From the NCBI GenBank assembly GCA_003168255.1, contig PMSU01000036.1:159957-223956 (forward strand): 64,000 nt of DNA, written 5' to 3'. The position numbers and the translations under genes are program-made. Positions 7,801 through 15,003 of this stretch are shown here, piece after piece. The stretch's first letter is position 1, and every line of letters starts with the position of its first letter. The notes beneath the pieces are model-generated. The model had not been told where the DNA came from and did no database searches. It saw only the letters and a list, made by a program, of their open reading frames with translations. Origin of the DNA: Actinomycetota bacterium (GTDB taxonomy: Bacteria > Actinomycetota > Actinomycetes > Streptosporangiales > Streptosporangiaceae).

Positions 7801-8493
7801 GGTGTGCAGGTTCATCATCGCCGTGTAAACCTGCTGGCCGGCGGCGTAACCAGCCAGCCCGAACGCGCCCAGCGCGATCGTGGCAGGGATCACTACAGCG
7901 CCGACCTCGATGATGCTGTCGGCCAGGAGGTGCCAGCCGCTGACCTCGCCGATGACGGGCGCGGTCCCGAACAGGCCCCCGGACAAGGTGATTTTCTGGG
8001 ACAGCAGTCCCCAGAGGCTGAAGTATCTCGCGCTCGCCCGCGTGGCTGCGTCGCCGGACTTGACCGTATCGGCGGTCAGTGCCCTGACCGCCGTGTCGGC
8101 CTTCATCAGGCTGGCCGAATCGACGTTGACAGGGATGGTCTTCCCGGCCGCCAGCGGGCCGAGGGCTGCGCGGGCCGCCGCCACCGACGCTGGATTCACG
8201 GTGAACTCGAGCGGCACGGACTGGCCGGCGGACAGCGGGCCGAGGGCTGCGCGGGCCGCCGCCACCGACGCTGGATTCACGGTGAACTTCAAGGGGACAG
8301 AAGTGCCGGCCAGCGGCCCGAGCGCGGCCTTGATCTTCGCCAGGGACGCGGCATCGATGTCCGCCGAGACTTTGACGCTGGGGTTCAGCGAGGCCAGCTC
8401 GGAGCTGATCTTCGCCTGGGTGGCCCCCAGGAACCCGGACAGGTCCGGGAGCACGGCAACCCGTGCCGTGCCGACCAGGATGCCGTCTGCCAT
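4822..8493 (-). CDS. Phage tail tape-measure protein with lytic transglycosylase domain
   Basis: A 1,223-residue protein with the hallmarks of siphophage tape measures: Ala/Gly-rich helical composition, imperfect N-terminal repeats (FTVNPASVAAARAALGPL twice, related copies on both sides), several hydrophobic stretches in the first half, and near the C-terminus a transglycosylase-like segment (residues ~1060-1140) with RESGW, NPSSGAYGIPQ and GSKM motifs and a likely catalytic Glu at ~1072. In phages this protein sets tail length and helps breach the cell wall. AGGAGGGGG precedes the ATG. No tail tube, assembly chaperone, baseplate or capsid gene accompanies it, which is highly unusual. Confidence 0.88.
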   Translation of the reverse strand: MADGILVGTARVAVLPDLSGFLGATQAKISSELASLNPSVKVSADIDAASLAKIKAALGPLAGTSVPLKFTVNPASVAAARAALGPLSAGQSVPLEFTVNPASVAAARAALGPLAAGKTIPVNVDSASLMKADTAVRALTADTVKSGDAATRASARYFSLWGLLSQKITLSGGLFGTAPVIGEVSGWHLLADSIIEVGAVVIPATIALGAFGLAGYAAGQQVYTAMMNLHTVSAATGQAIPGLSGSFARLQASVKPQVFSLFGDALTVANHQTGSFATLATGAGSALDQLDSRFTVAITSGKGFSTFAAGAAADLGKIGTVVGNLGGVFGNVFKDMPGYAEDFLNLAVAGSHFLEVASAAAGPVIKAGLALHGAFLYGGLAVTALVKAGTPLSLMAVSAAAKLGIMGESALTAAGHLGATDHQMASLASSLGGVIGPAGFVKVGEDAEGAASRTGLLARAAGLLPDILTGPSGIAIAAGAAAAGVGFLAYKMVVAKDATTQWAASLLSAAETQSTFGGIIAATDAAISTYGVAVAGARSSLKVLTTSSDTFGASQADLTQQYGIQAQRMNDVNAVRKTAVTEQGLEATRAGQLVTTFGSLSKAMGIFNLVNIKASALSKDTASQWAEDMQTARGYLNTVTELAGYQGGRALAAQQAMLLGQSAQAKAVQQVTAAEDSYITTLIGGEQAFTAWVTDLGQARTDAAKTGASLAGLSKNSLTLAGDFWSTLIPAGQKQIDALNAQFIGTNQLTGAVADIAKGLLPFARGNDAARAAVMDLVDNALGPGTVTLRNMNGWVGRNSTSLAGFKAIVDQSTVAASQLAQGLQNDLNAAFRQDLLASTGANTALKAYTAELASNRQETGEGRADRAQLIRDLEASGLSAKQAGAYVDGLSRSLGKIPKSETAKVTLNGNGTYTVHGAVVYPTTTGAAPPHQIYRAATGWKVPGFGGGDRWPVLVEGGETIVPKQLTPAVAPLMKAHGVPGFSAGGVVPDYSGNVPGLYPWLAGNLNATVGSMAAAMAKGFAASAAAASAAAFSGAGVAATGPLQMYAKDLLAAHGWASQWAAFNDIVMRESGWRVNAANPSSGAYGIPQALPGSKMAAAGADWQTSGYTQLRWMIDDYIGPVYGSPAAADAHELQHHWYDQGLNGPWLPPGLSLAANMTGAPEAVVRPDQLISLAQGGGGTTYTANFPDAWSAMALEQQVRSAFTAMNLNESRQARIGRQQ
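8153..8288. repeat. 81-bp tandem repeat inside the tape-measure gene
   Basis: Two copies of about 54 bp are identical and spaced 81 bp apart (from 8,153 and from 8,234). They encode 27-residue repeats around NPASVAAARAALGPL. The near-perfect DNA identity points to recent duplication. Confidence 0.85.
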
Positions 8494-8494
8494 G

Positions 8495-8638
8495 TCAGCC
8501 CCCTCCTGCCCACCTGATGCCGTCGTCGTTCACGATCACGCCGTCACACGGCGCAATTTCCCGGCGCGTGGATACCATTTCTTGCGGGCTTCCAGGAATT
8601 CTTTGCAATTTTCCGGGTGCCCCATTGCTTTCAGGCAT
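8495..8638 (-). CDS. Possible small protein upstream of the tape measure
   Basis: A 47-codon frame (MPESNGAPGKLQRIPG..., ending in GVIVNDDGIRWAGGG) whose TGA lies one base before the tape-measure ATG, the spacing expected of a coupled tail gene. There is no clear ribosome binding site; an internal ATG at 8,578 is an alternative start. No family recognised. Confidence 0.35.
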   Translation of the reverse strand: MPESNGAPGKLQRIPGSPQEMVSTRREIAPCDGVIVNDDGIRWAGGG

Positions 8639-8794
8639 TACGCAGGCTTCAAAACCTGGGCGGACCGGCAGGCTGTATGACGTGCCGGCCGGCCGCCGGC
8701 TGGCCGGCGGGGTCACCCCCCACACCCTGCGCCAGGCGCTGCTGTACCCTGCAGTGTTCCGTCATCGCAGGTCACAGCGTTATGCCCGCATGCA

Positions 8795-8834
8795 CGATGG
8801 CCGGAGCCTGGCCTGACACAGGCTCCGGCCATCG
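8795..8834. terminator. 16-bp perfect hairpin
   Basis: A perfect 16-bp inverted repeat (arm CGATGGCCGGAGCCTG) with an 8-nt loop, 130 bp downstream of the stop of the leftward beta-protein gene. It lacks a T-tract, as is common in high-GC actinobacteria. It would separate the early leftward genes from the tape measure. The rest of 8,639-8,965 shows no convincing gene. Confidence 0.7.
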
Positions 8835-8965
8835 CCCTGGCCCGGCCGGACTGAGCGGACCGCACGGCCACCGCGCCGAAGGAAGGGACGCGCGCCGCGT
8901 CTCGCACGCTTTCCGCGCCTGGGCGCATGGGACGACACCCGGCCCCGAGCGGCGAGCCGTTCATG

Positions 8966-9289
8966 TCAGGTGGTCGCTGTCACGGTGACGGCCGCTGCGG
9001 TCCCGGCGCTGGCGTGCAGTGTGTCGCCCGAGTCGAGGCGCAGGCCGCCGTAAGCGAGTTTCGCCGGGTCGAGGACCTCTTCCATGACCGACGCGCCGAT
9101 GCTCAGCGCGGTGCATACCGGCTCGGTCTGGCCGCTGATGACCCTTTGCACGGCCATGGTCAGCGGGACCGCGCTGCCGGTCAGGTTGGCGGCGTAGATC
9201 TGGCTGAGGATGATGCCGCCGGCCGGGCCGGTGTACATCACGCTGTCGGCGGTCCCGGGCTGCGTGCTGGCGACGATCGCCGTTCCCAT
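8966..9289 (-). CDS. Phage fibre/tail-like beta-sandwich protein
   Basis: A 107-residue protein starting at an ATG with GGAAGG 8 nt upstream. It follows the pattern of small phage structural domains: YTGPAGGIILSQIYAANLTGSAVPLTMAV, then a middle section, then LRLDSGDTLHASAGTAAAVTVTAT. That is the YTxPAG...ILxxIxxxNxT...LxxGDxLxAxAxxxxxV pattern of many virion-decoration and tail-associated proteins. It is the second virion-type gene in the element and is likely transcribed with the 202-residue gene before it. Its exact structural role is not known. Confidence 0.65.
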   Translation of the reverse strand: MGTAIVASTQPGTADSVMYTGPAGGIILSQIYAANLTGSAVPLTMAVQRVISGQTEPVCTALSIGASVMEEVLDPAKLAYGGLRLDSGDTLHASAGTAAAVTVTATT

Positions 9290-9290
9290 G

Positions 9291-9899
9291 TCAGTGTCCT
9301 TCCGTGGTGTCCGCACTGGCGGCGAGGGCCTCGATATCGCCGTGCTTCAGGTCATCCGGACGGCCGAGGTACCGGTAGAAGCTTTCCGTGAGCCTGTCGG
9401 TTTTGCTGCTGTCGAGGGCGGCGAGCGCGCCAAGCTCCCGGTTCCGGTCAGGGCTGCTGGCCGCGTAGGCGGCCAGCACGCCCTCCCAGTGGTCGCCGAA
9501 GTCAGCGGGTCCGCGCATCGTCCAGGCCCGCTCGCCGATGGCCCGGCTCAGGCTCACGTCGCCGCGCATGTCGGCCGAGGCGAGCTCGCGGAGCGCGTCG
9601 GCCGGCTTGTCGATCTTCGCGGCGAACTGGCGGGCATCGCGGTCGGCGAGCACGTCGCTGCTGCCGGCCGCCTGCATTCCGAAGGCCCGGAAATACGCGT
9701 TCCTGGACTCCCGCGCGTGCCGGGCGTCGGACGCCTCGGTGATCTGCCGGTGCACCTGCTCGGCGGCGAGCTGCTCGCGTGCCTTGCGCGCCCGCTTGCC
9801 CTGAATGCTCAGGCCCGGGTCCGCGTCGATTGCCGCATGGCGGGCGCGTAGGCGGCGCGTGAGGGCGTCGAGCTGGCCGCGCTCGTCCGGGGTCAGCAT
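9291..9899 (-). CDS. Hypothetical helical protein
   Basis: A 202-residue, highly charged and helical protein. The first ~70 residues (ERGQLDALTRRLRARHAAID...KRARKAREQLAAEQVHRQI) look like a coiled coil. The ATG overlaps the stop of the HTH gene upstream, and the stop is 2 nt before the start of the beta-protein gene, so it belongs to the same operon. It may be a virion-linked or element-specific protein; I recognise no family. Confidence 0.65.
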   Translation of the reverse strand: MLTPDERGQLDALTRRLRARHAAIDADPGLSIQGKRARKAREQLAAEQVHRQITEASDARHARESRNAYFRAFGMQAAGSSDVLADRDARQFAAKIDKPADALRELASADMRGDVSLSRAIGERAWTMRGPADFGDHWEGVLAAYAASSPDRNRELGALAALDSSKTDRLTESFYRYLGRPDDLKHGDIEALAASADTTEGH

Positions 9900-10243
9900 G
9901 CCAGCCGCCGTGCCAGCTCGCCGGCGGGGATGAGCCACACGCCGGACCTCCGGACGGCCCGGATCGTGCCATCGGCGCAGCCGCGCCGGACGGTCCGCAT
10001 CGAGCATCCGGCCGATGCGGCGAATTCAGCAGTGGTCATGTATTCAGGGTCCTGGCCGCCCCCGCCGATGGCTATTCCGTGGCCGTCTGCGGCCAGCACG
10101 ATCGCGCTGATGACGACCAGGTCGTCATAGACCGGGTCGGCGCGGTACCGGACCCGCAGCCGCCGCAGCGCGGCCGGGCTGGCGAGCAGCGCCAGCGCCC
10201 GGCCGCTGATGACGACGTTCCCGTCAGCCGGGCTCGCCGCCAT
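9893..10243 (-). CDS. MerR/excisionase-type HTH protein
   Basis: A 116-residue protein. The C-terminal third (YMTTAEFAASAGCSMRTVRRGCADGTIRAVRRSGVWLIPAGELARRL) is a winged-helix excisionase or MerR-type DNA-binding domain of the helix_turn_helix_17 class. The N-terminal part is hydrophobic and unfamiliar. AAGGAG lies only 1 nt before the ATG, which overlaps the preceding gene by 20 nt, so the start is uncertain. It may regulate the element's late genes. Confidence 0.65.
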   Translation of the reverse strand: MAASPADGNVVISGRALALLASPAALRRLRVRYRADPVYDDLVVISAIVLAADGHGIAIGGGGQDPEYMTTAEFAASAGCSMRTVRRGCADGTIRAVRRSGVWLIPAGELARRLAC

Positions 10244-10481
10244 GCTCCTTCTCGCGGTGGGCGCGGTCCTGGTGCGCGATCAGGTACCGCTCGCTGACCC
10301 ATTCCGTGTCGCACAGGCGGCACAGGAACAGTTGCAGCCGCGGGCCGAGAGGCCGCTCGCGGTTGTCCGCTGCCGCCGCTCTCAGCGCCTCGTTCACCAT
10401 CTCCGAGGTCACCGGCTTCTCATAGCATTCATCGGCGGGCAGGCCGCCGACACGCATGCTCTCGACATCTCGACGGGTCAT
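10224..10481 (-). CDS. C2H2-type zinc-finger protein
   Basis: An 85-residue protein with a classical C2H2-like finger near the C-terminus: CRLCDTEWVSERYLIAHQDRAH (Cys-x2-Cys-x12-His-x4-His, with the usual hydrophobic spacing). Single-finger proteins of this kind are common in actinobacterial phages and AICEs. The start at 10,481 was chosen because AAGGAG sits 6 nt upstream; the ATG 15 nt earlier would place that motif inside the gene. Probably DNA-binding. Confidence 0.65.
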   Translation of the reverse strand: MTRRDVESMRVGGLPADECYEKPVTSEMVNEALRAAAADNRERPLGPRLQLFLCRLCDTEWVSERYLIAHQDRAHREKEHGGEPG

Positions 10482-10620
10482 CTCGTGCTCCTTCATCGTC
10501 GTAGCCGCCGCGCTCAGATGGCTCGGCGGGAGTGCGGGCGAGCTTGGCCAGCTCATCGAGTTCGGCCAGGCGCTCAGCGATGCGCCCGGCTGCGCGGGCA
10601 TCGGGAATGAGCGCGGTCAC
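10429..10620 (-). CDS. Small hypothetical protein
   Basis: A 63-residue, charged, mostly helical protein whose GTG start overlaps the preceding stop (GTGA) and whose end overlaps the start of the zinc-finger gene. No family recognised; support comes mainly from the overlapping operon structure. Confidence 0.5.
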   Translation of the reverse strand: MTALIPDARAAGRIAERLAELDELAKLARTPAEPSERGGYDDEGARDDPSRCREHACRRPARR

Positions 10621-10865
10621 GGGTCCTCCGCCTCGTCGCTGACGGTGGCGGCGATGACGCCGCGCGCGTACTGCGCCGGGTCGTAGCCGGCCTGGACAAT
10701 CCAGCCGTGCAGCGCCGTGAGCGTCCACCGGAGCACCGGCCACGGGTCGTCGGTGGTGGCGATGATCAGCCCGGCGCGCTCGGCGTCGCCGTCAAGATCG
10801 GCCAGCAGCAGCGACATGGCGATCCGCATGGGCTCGAAGTCGAGTTCGTCCGGGTTGGCGGTCAC
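10617..10865 (-). CDS. Small hypothetical protein
   Basis: An 82-residue acidic protein (DELDFEPMRIAMSLLLADLDGDAERAGLIIATTDDPWPVLRWTLTAL...) starting at a GTG that overlaps the stop of the DUF3631 gene. It resembles unnamed small proteins found beside element replication genes in actinobacteria, but I cannot assign a function. Confidence 0.6.
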   Translation of the reverse strand: MTANPDELDFEPMRIAMSLLLADLDGDAERAGLIIATTDDPWPVLRWTLTALHGWIVQAGYDPAQYARGVIAATVSDEAEDP

Positions 10866-12235
10866 CGGGTCACCTCCGCATGCGGTGATGTCCGGCACGG
10901 CCGGCCGCGGTCGCCGTAGCGATGGTGAGGCTCCCCGCAGCGGTCACATGGGGGCTCAGCGCCGTTTGCGGACGGGGTATCCGCTACGTGCGCTACTTCC
11001 GCTACACCGCTGGTCAGGGGCGTAGGTCCGGTAGCGGGTAGCGCTTGCTGTCCGCTACCCGCTACCGGACCACCATCGCTGACCTGCGAGGTAGCGTTAG
11101 TAGCGCACGTAGCGCTTCCCTCGTGAGCGGATGCCAGATAACGGCGCCAGGCGTCGTGCAGGCCGCGGTCACGCCGGTAGCCCTTGCGGTTAACGCCGTC
11201 GATTTTCACGTCGACCGACGTGACTTCGTAGGGCCCGAGCAGTTTCGCCAGGTCGCGTGCGCTCAGCGGCCGGCCGAAGTAGTCAGCCCACGGCGCTTCG
11301 GGTATGTCGCGCAGCCTGCCGAGGATCGTTTCGCCGTGGAGCGCGTCTGCGTCGCCGAACACGTCGCGCAGGTCGGCCAGCAGGCGCGCGCCGAGCGAGG
11401 TGTCCGTGTCGTCGTCGGCGGTCAGAGCAAGCGCGGCGGCGCTCGCCCGCTTCGGCCAGTCGGCGCCGGCCAGGTCGGCTATCGCAAACAGCGGCTCCCA
11501 CGTATCGGCCGCGCGGTCCTCGACTGGCATGTCCGGCTCAGCCGTGCTCAGCTCGCCGAGATGGGCGCGGACCCATGCGCAGAGCCTCTTGCCGAGGTCT
11601 TTCATAGGCTCGCCGTCGCGCCGGTCACGCCACCGTGCGACCGCCTCGCCGGGCGCGCGGCGCCGCATCTTCACCACGACGGCGCGGTCGGTGATCGTGT
11701 CGGGCAGCGAGCCGATCCCCGCGAGCGCGGCAAACGCGAACGTCGGGCAGTGCTCGGGCTTGCGGCCGAGCATGTCCCACCTGATGTAAGGCCGGTTCTT
11801 CGAGTGGCCGGCGTTGATGATGCCGCGCAAGTCCTCATGGCTGTCGGCAGCCTTCGGCCCGAAAATAGTGTCCGCCTCGTCGATCAGCAGCGTCGGCGGG
11901 TCGTCAGTGATCGAGCGCACCAGCGCGGCCGGGCTGATGTTCACGGTCAGCAGCGCGTCATGGCAGGTCGCCATGATGACGTCCAATAGCCTGCTCTTGC
12001 CGCAGCGCTTGACCGGGCTCGTGACGTCGAGCCGCGGCGCGCAGTGCCACGCCTGCACGCCGTGACTGGCAGCCGTCCAGAGGACCACGGCATCGGCGGC
12101 CTCGGGCGACGGCAGGATCACGTAGCGGCTGAGCGCAGCGTGCAGCTCGTCGAGCAGGGCCGCGCCGTCGAGGTCTTCGCCGCGGGCAACCGGCTTGCCG
12201 TCGTCGTCGTAGTCGGTGCCGTAGAAGCCGGTCAC
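10862..12235 (-). CDS. DUF3631 ATPase/helicase-like protein
   Basis: A 457-residue protein with Walker A SPVKRCGKS (residues 73-81), Walker B LLIDEAD (116-122) and the conserved RGIINAGH segment, matching DUF3631 ATPases of actinobacterial integrative elements and prophages. These are thought to be replicative helicases, often beside a prim-pol domain, which is absent here. The C-terminus adds a short Cys/His cluster (CDRCGEPHHRYGDRGRPC) that may bind zinc. The start overlaps the upstream stop (GTGA). It is the best candidate for excised-element replication. Confidence 0.82.
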   Translation of the reverse strand: MTGFYGTDYDDDGKPVARGEDLDGAALLDELHAALSRYVILPSPEAADAVVLWTAASHGVQAWHCAPRLDVTSPVKRCGKSRLLDVIMATCHDALLTVNISPAALVRSITDDPPTLLIDEADTIFGPKAADSHEDLRGIINAGHSKNRPYIRWDMLGRKPEHCPTFAFAALAGIGSLPDTITDRAVVVKMRRRAPGEAVARWRDRRDGEPMKDLGKRLCAWVRAHLGELSTAEPDMPVEDRAADTWEPLFAIADLAGADWPKRASAAALALTADDDTDTSLGARLLADLRDVFGDADALHGETILGRLRDIPEAPWADYFGRPLSARDLAKLLGPYEVTSVDVKIDGVNRKGYRRDRGLHDAWRRYLASAHEGSATCATNATSQVSDGGPVAGSGQQALPATGPTPLTSGVAEVAHVADTPSANGAEPPCDRCGEPHHRYGDRGRPCRTSPHAEVTR

Positions 12236-12735
12236 GCTGCACCTGCCAGCCGCTTGGCACGCAAGATCAGCGCCACCGTCTGCGCGTAGTCGCGATGGAA
12301 CGGGTCTCTAGCAGCGGCTTCACGGCAGAATCGTTCATCCTTCGATAGCCGATACAGCTCGGCCCAGCGTGCCCGCCAGTGCTCGGCCGCGTCGCGGCGG
12401 GTGCCCGCCTCGGCTGCCCGCAGCCGCCGGGCGGCTGACTCGCGGGCTTCCGGGCCGTCCGGCATAGCTATCGAGAGCACCCGGCGCGCAAGAGAGTTCC
12501 ACGCCTGGTCGCGCTCAGTAACCTCGGCAAGACGGCCGTCCTGGGCGCCGAGCGCGTACCCGTGCGCGTAGCCAAGCCGCCAGGTGTACAGGCGGAGCAC
12601 CAGCTCGCGGTCGCGTTCGTCGCTCAGCGCCAGCAGCGCGGCAACGTCGGCGGCAGACGGTAGTGTGGCTGTCGGCGAAGTTGTGTCGTGAGGGTCGCCC
12701 TGGCGGGGGCGGCCTTCAGCCTTTTCGGGCGTCAC
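12232..12735 (-). CDS. Hypothetical helical protein
   Basis: A 167-residue, Ala/Arg-rich protein with a conserved-looking core (RELVLRLYTWRLGYAHGYALGAQDGR) and a C-terminal FCREAAARDPFHRDYAQTVALILRAKRL. It sits between the excisionase-like genes and the DUF3631 ATPase and overlaps both. GAAGG is 8 nt before the chosen GTG; a GTG two codons upstream is also possible. It resembles unnamed proteins encoded upstream of AICE replication genes. Confidence 0.65.
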   Translation of the reverse strand: MTPEKAEGRPRQGDPHDTTSPTATLPSAADVAALLALSDERDRELVLRLYTWRLGYAHGYALGAQDGRLAEVTERDQAWNSLARRVLSIAMPDGPEARESAARRLRAAEAGTRRDAAEHWRARWAELYRLSKDERFCREAAARDPFHRDYAQTVALILRAKRLAGAA

Positions 12736-12943
12736 CGGCACCGCCTTCGAGCACGCGGAGTAGATCTGCCGTCAGCACGACCACGCGACGCTGCACAGTG
12801 ATCGTCTTGACAGGCGAGCTGCCGACGCGGATGGCCTCGTACAGAGTGGTCTTGCCGATGCCGAGCGCCCTGGCTGCGGTCGGCACGTCGATCGTCGCCG
12901 GCAGGCGCCGCACCTGCGCGAGGGTCAGCCCCGCCGCGCTCAT
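12716..12943 (-). CDS. HTH DNA-binding protein, excisionase-like
   Basis: A 75-residue protein with a helix_turn_helix_17-type motif (IDVPTAARALGIGKTTLYEAIRVGSSPVKTITVQRRVVVLTADLLRVL). The ATG overlaps the stop of the previous HTH gene (ATGA). Such proteins are excisionases or copy-control regulators in AICEs. Two tandem HTH genes beside the repressor fit an excision/replication control switch. Confidence 0.78.
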   Translation of the reverse strand: MSAAGLTLAQVRRLPATIDVPTAARALGIGKTTLYEAIRVGSSPVKTITVQRRVVVLTADLLRVLEGGAGDARKG

Positions 12944-13137
12944 GCGGCACCGCCGCGCGACTGTGCCTGTAGCCAGGCGTGGACATCTGGCCACGCATAC
13001 CGAACGTGCCTGCCGACCCGGGAAAACCTGGGTCCGCGACCGCTGCGCCGCCACACCTCCAGCGTGCGGGGAGGTACCCGCAGGAACTCGGCGACCTCTG
13101 CCGAATCGGCCAGAGGCTGCTCAGTTGCTGCCTGCAT
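12940..13137 (-). CDS. xis: Excisionase-like winged-helix protein
   Basis: A 65-residue protein of the AlpA/MerR-like excisionase class: DSAEVAEFLRVPPRTLEVWRRSGRGPRFSRVGRHVRYAWPDVHAWLQ, with the family's helix-turn-helix and the RY..DV..WL wing. It is the first gene of the leftward operon, divergent from the repressor gene. It should assist the integrase in excision; which of the two HTH proteins is the true Xis cannot be told from sequence. Confidence 0.75.
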   Translation of the reverse strand: MQAATEQPLADSAEVAEFLRVPPRTLEVWRRSGRGPRFSRVGRHVRYAWPDVHAWLQAQSRGGAA

Positions 13138-13163
13138 GAGCCGCCCTTTCGATACGCGGATCG

Positions 13164-13199
13164 ATCACTACGATGTCTACCGCTATCACTACGCGATGT
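13164..13199. promoter_or_regulatory. Candidate repressor operator (direct repeats)
   Basis: Two direct repeats, ATCACTACGATGT (13,164-13,176) and ATCACTACGCGATGT (13,185-13,199), begin 21 bp apart in the space between the divergent xis and XRE genes. A TATATA hexamer at 13,235-13,240 could be the -10 box of the repressor gene. Two helical turns of spacing suits cooperative repressor binding. Confidence 0.5.
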
Positions 13200-13265
13200 C
13201 AAGGTGTAATGGTCGGGTATCACGGGGGCTTGCGTATATATCGAAATGATGCGTAAGGTGTGGGC

Positions 13266-13778
13266 GTGCCGTCAGACGAGAGTGCCCCCAGGAAGAACCC
13301 ACAGGGTCCTGTCGGCGCGTACGTGGTCGCGAACCTTGTGCAACTCCGCGAGGACCGCAAGCTCACCTACCGCGAGTTGGCCGACCGGCTGGCGGAGCTT
13401 GGGCGCGCGATCCCCACACTAGGCCTGGCAAGGATCGAGAAAGGAGAGCGGCGAGTTGACGCGGATGACCTGGTGGCTCTCGCTATTGCGCTTGGGGTAA
13501 CCCCGAATGCGCTGCTGCTGCCGCGTGACGTCGACGCGACCGACGATGTTGCGCTGACCCCGGCGAAGTCCGTGATGGCTGCGGGCGCATGGAACTGGGC
13601 GGATGGCCGCAACTTCCTGCTCGGGCCACAGCACAGCTCCTGGCGAGCCCAGGTTGATTTCCTTGCCCAGTCACGACCGCGCTGGCAGCAGGCTGAATAT
13701 GTCCGGCAGCGGATGGAAGAACTCGCCGAACGGCAACTCGCCGAAGAGGAGGGGAGTAGTAGTGCCAAAGATCCGTAG
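13266..13778 (+). CDS. XRE-family transcriptional repressor
   Basis: A 170-residue regulator. Residues ~17-75 form a Cro/CI-type helix-turn-helix (LREDRKLTYRELADRLAELG...IEKGERRVDADDLVALAIALGVTPNALLLP). The GTG at 13,266 was chosen because AAGG lies 7 nt upstream; GTG codons at 13,258 and 13,260 are poorly placed. It is divergent from the xis operon and overlaps the integrase gene, the usual place for the element's master repressor. The Trp-containing C-terminal region has no recognised effector domain. Confidence 0.8.
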   Translation: MPSDESAPRKNPQGPVGAYVVANLVQLREDRKLTYRELADRLAELGRAIPTLGLARIEKGERRVDADDLVALAIALGVTPNALLLPRDVDATDDVALTPAKSVMAAGAWNWADGRNFLLGPQHSSWRAQVDFLAQSRPRWQQAEYVRQRMEELAERQLAEEEGSSSAKDP

Positions 13779-14919
13779 CCATACCCTCCCGAGCGGCCGC
13801 AAGCGGTACTCGTTCCGCGTGGACACCGGGCGCGGCCTGGACGGCAAGCGCATCCAGGAGCACCGCACGTTCGACCGCCGGTCAGATGCGGTCGCCGAGT
13901 TGGCCCGGATCATGACCGAGGCCGGCCGCGGGCTGTATGTCCGGCCGTCCCAGGAGACGCTTGGCGATCACCTTGACGGGTGGCTCGAGGGAGTGACTCG
14001 CGACCTGCGCGCCTCGACGAAGCGCAACTACGAGGACGCGTTCCTGCCGGTACGCGACCGGCTTGGCGGCCGGCGTCTCCAGAGCATCAGCAAGGCCGAC
14101 GTCGAGGGCCTGATCTCGTGGATGCTGACCGCTGGGCGCCGCCGCGGCGGGAAGGCCGGATCCGGGCTGTCGGCGAGGTCGGTCCGGCTGACCCTCGGAC
14201 GGCTCACGGCGGCGCTGGAATCCGCCGTCGAGGAGGGCAAGCTCGCCCGCAACCCGGCCAGGTACGTCAAGCCGCCGAAACACGCGCCGCGCGAGCAGGA
14301 GACGTGGAGTGCGTCCGAGGTGCGCCAGTTCCTGGGCGTGGCTGACGCCGACCGGCTGGCCGCATGCTGGCGTCTGTCGCTGTACGGGCTGCGGCGCGGC
14401 GAGGTGCTCGGGCTGCGGTGGGCCGACGTGGACCTGAAGGCAGCCACGATCACGGTGCGCCGGGCGCGTGTCCTCGTGGGCTACGAGGTCGTCATGGCGG
14501 GGCCGAAGTCACGCAACGGGGAGCGCACGCTCCCGCTGGATGAGGTGCTCGTGTCGCTATTGCGGGCGCTGCGGAAGCGGCAGCGCGGGGAGCGCGTGGC
14601 CGCGGGCCCGGCGTACGAGGCAAGCGGCTACCTGGCCGCCGACGAGCTGGGGATCCCGGTTCACCCGGAGTGGTACACCGACGAGTTCCACCGGGTGGCC
14701 AGCCGCGCCGCAGTGCGCCGGATCCGGCTGCACGAGTCACGGCACACCACGTGCTCGCTGATGGAGAAGGCCGGGGTTCCGGTGTCCATCATCGCCGCGT
14801 GGGCCGGCCACTACAGCGGCGCGTTCACCATGGCCACCTACGTGCACGCGAACCCGGATGACCTGGCCGCCGGCCGTGACGCACTGACCGCGATCTACCG
14901 CGCGGAGGGCTCGTCGTGA
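13762..14919 (+). CDS. int: Tyrosine site-specific integrase
   Basis: A 385-residue recombinase of the phage integrase family. It has an N-terminal arm-type DNA-binding region, a SAM-like core-binding domain (~65-165) and a catalytic domain with R211 (GLRRGE), K249 (GPKSRNG), H324 and R327 (HESRHT), H350 (AGHYSG) and Y360 (ATYVH). GAGGAGGGG lies upstream of the GTG start, which is inside the end of the repressor gene. It lies 84 bp from the right att repeat and should catalyse integration into the tRNA-Arg 3' half. All catalytic residues are present. Confidence 0.93.
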   Translation: MPKIRSHTLPSGRKRYSFRVDTGRGLDGKRIQEHRTFDRRSDAVAELARIMTEAGRGLYVRPSQETLGDHLDGWLEGVTRDLRASTKRNYEDAFLPVRDRLGGRRLQSISKADVEGLISWMLTAGRRRGGKAGSGLSARSVRLTLGRLTAALESAVEEGKLARNPARYVKPPKHAPREQETWSASEVRQFLGVADADRLAACWRLSLYGLRRGEVLGLRWADVDLKAATITVRRARVLVGYEVVMAGPKSRNGERTLPLDEVLVSLLRALRKRQRGERVAAGPAYEASGYLAADELGIPVHPEWYTDEFHRVASRAAVRRIRLHESRHTTCSLMEKAGVPVSIIAAWAGHYSGAFTMATYVHANPDDLAAGRDALTAIYRAEGSS

Positions 14920-15003
14920 AGGCCCGTGTGCAATTTTGTGCAGTTCCGGGCACATTCACGGATGTGCAGCCGGCCGACACCGGAGCAAAGTGCCTGGTCA
15001 GCG

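Noticed and set aside
8153..8288. Insertion-element or att-like repeat.
   Set aside because: In-frame 81-bp duplication inside the tape-measure gene; no terminal repeats or transposase.
5326..8517. A 1,063-codon open frame on the + strand opposite the tape-measure gene.
   Set aside because: It is an antisense shadow: composition is Gly/Arg/Ala-rich without family motifs, no ribosome site, and the minus-strand tape-measure frame has clear domains.
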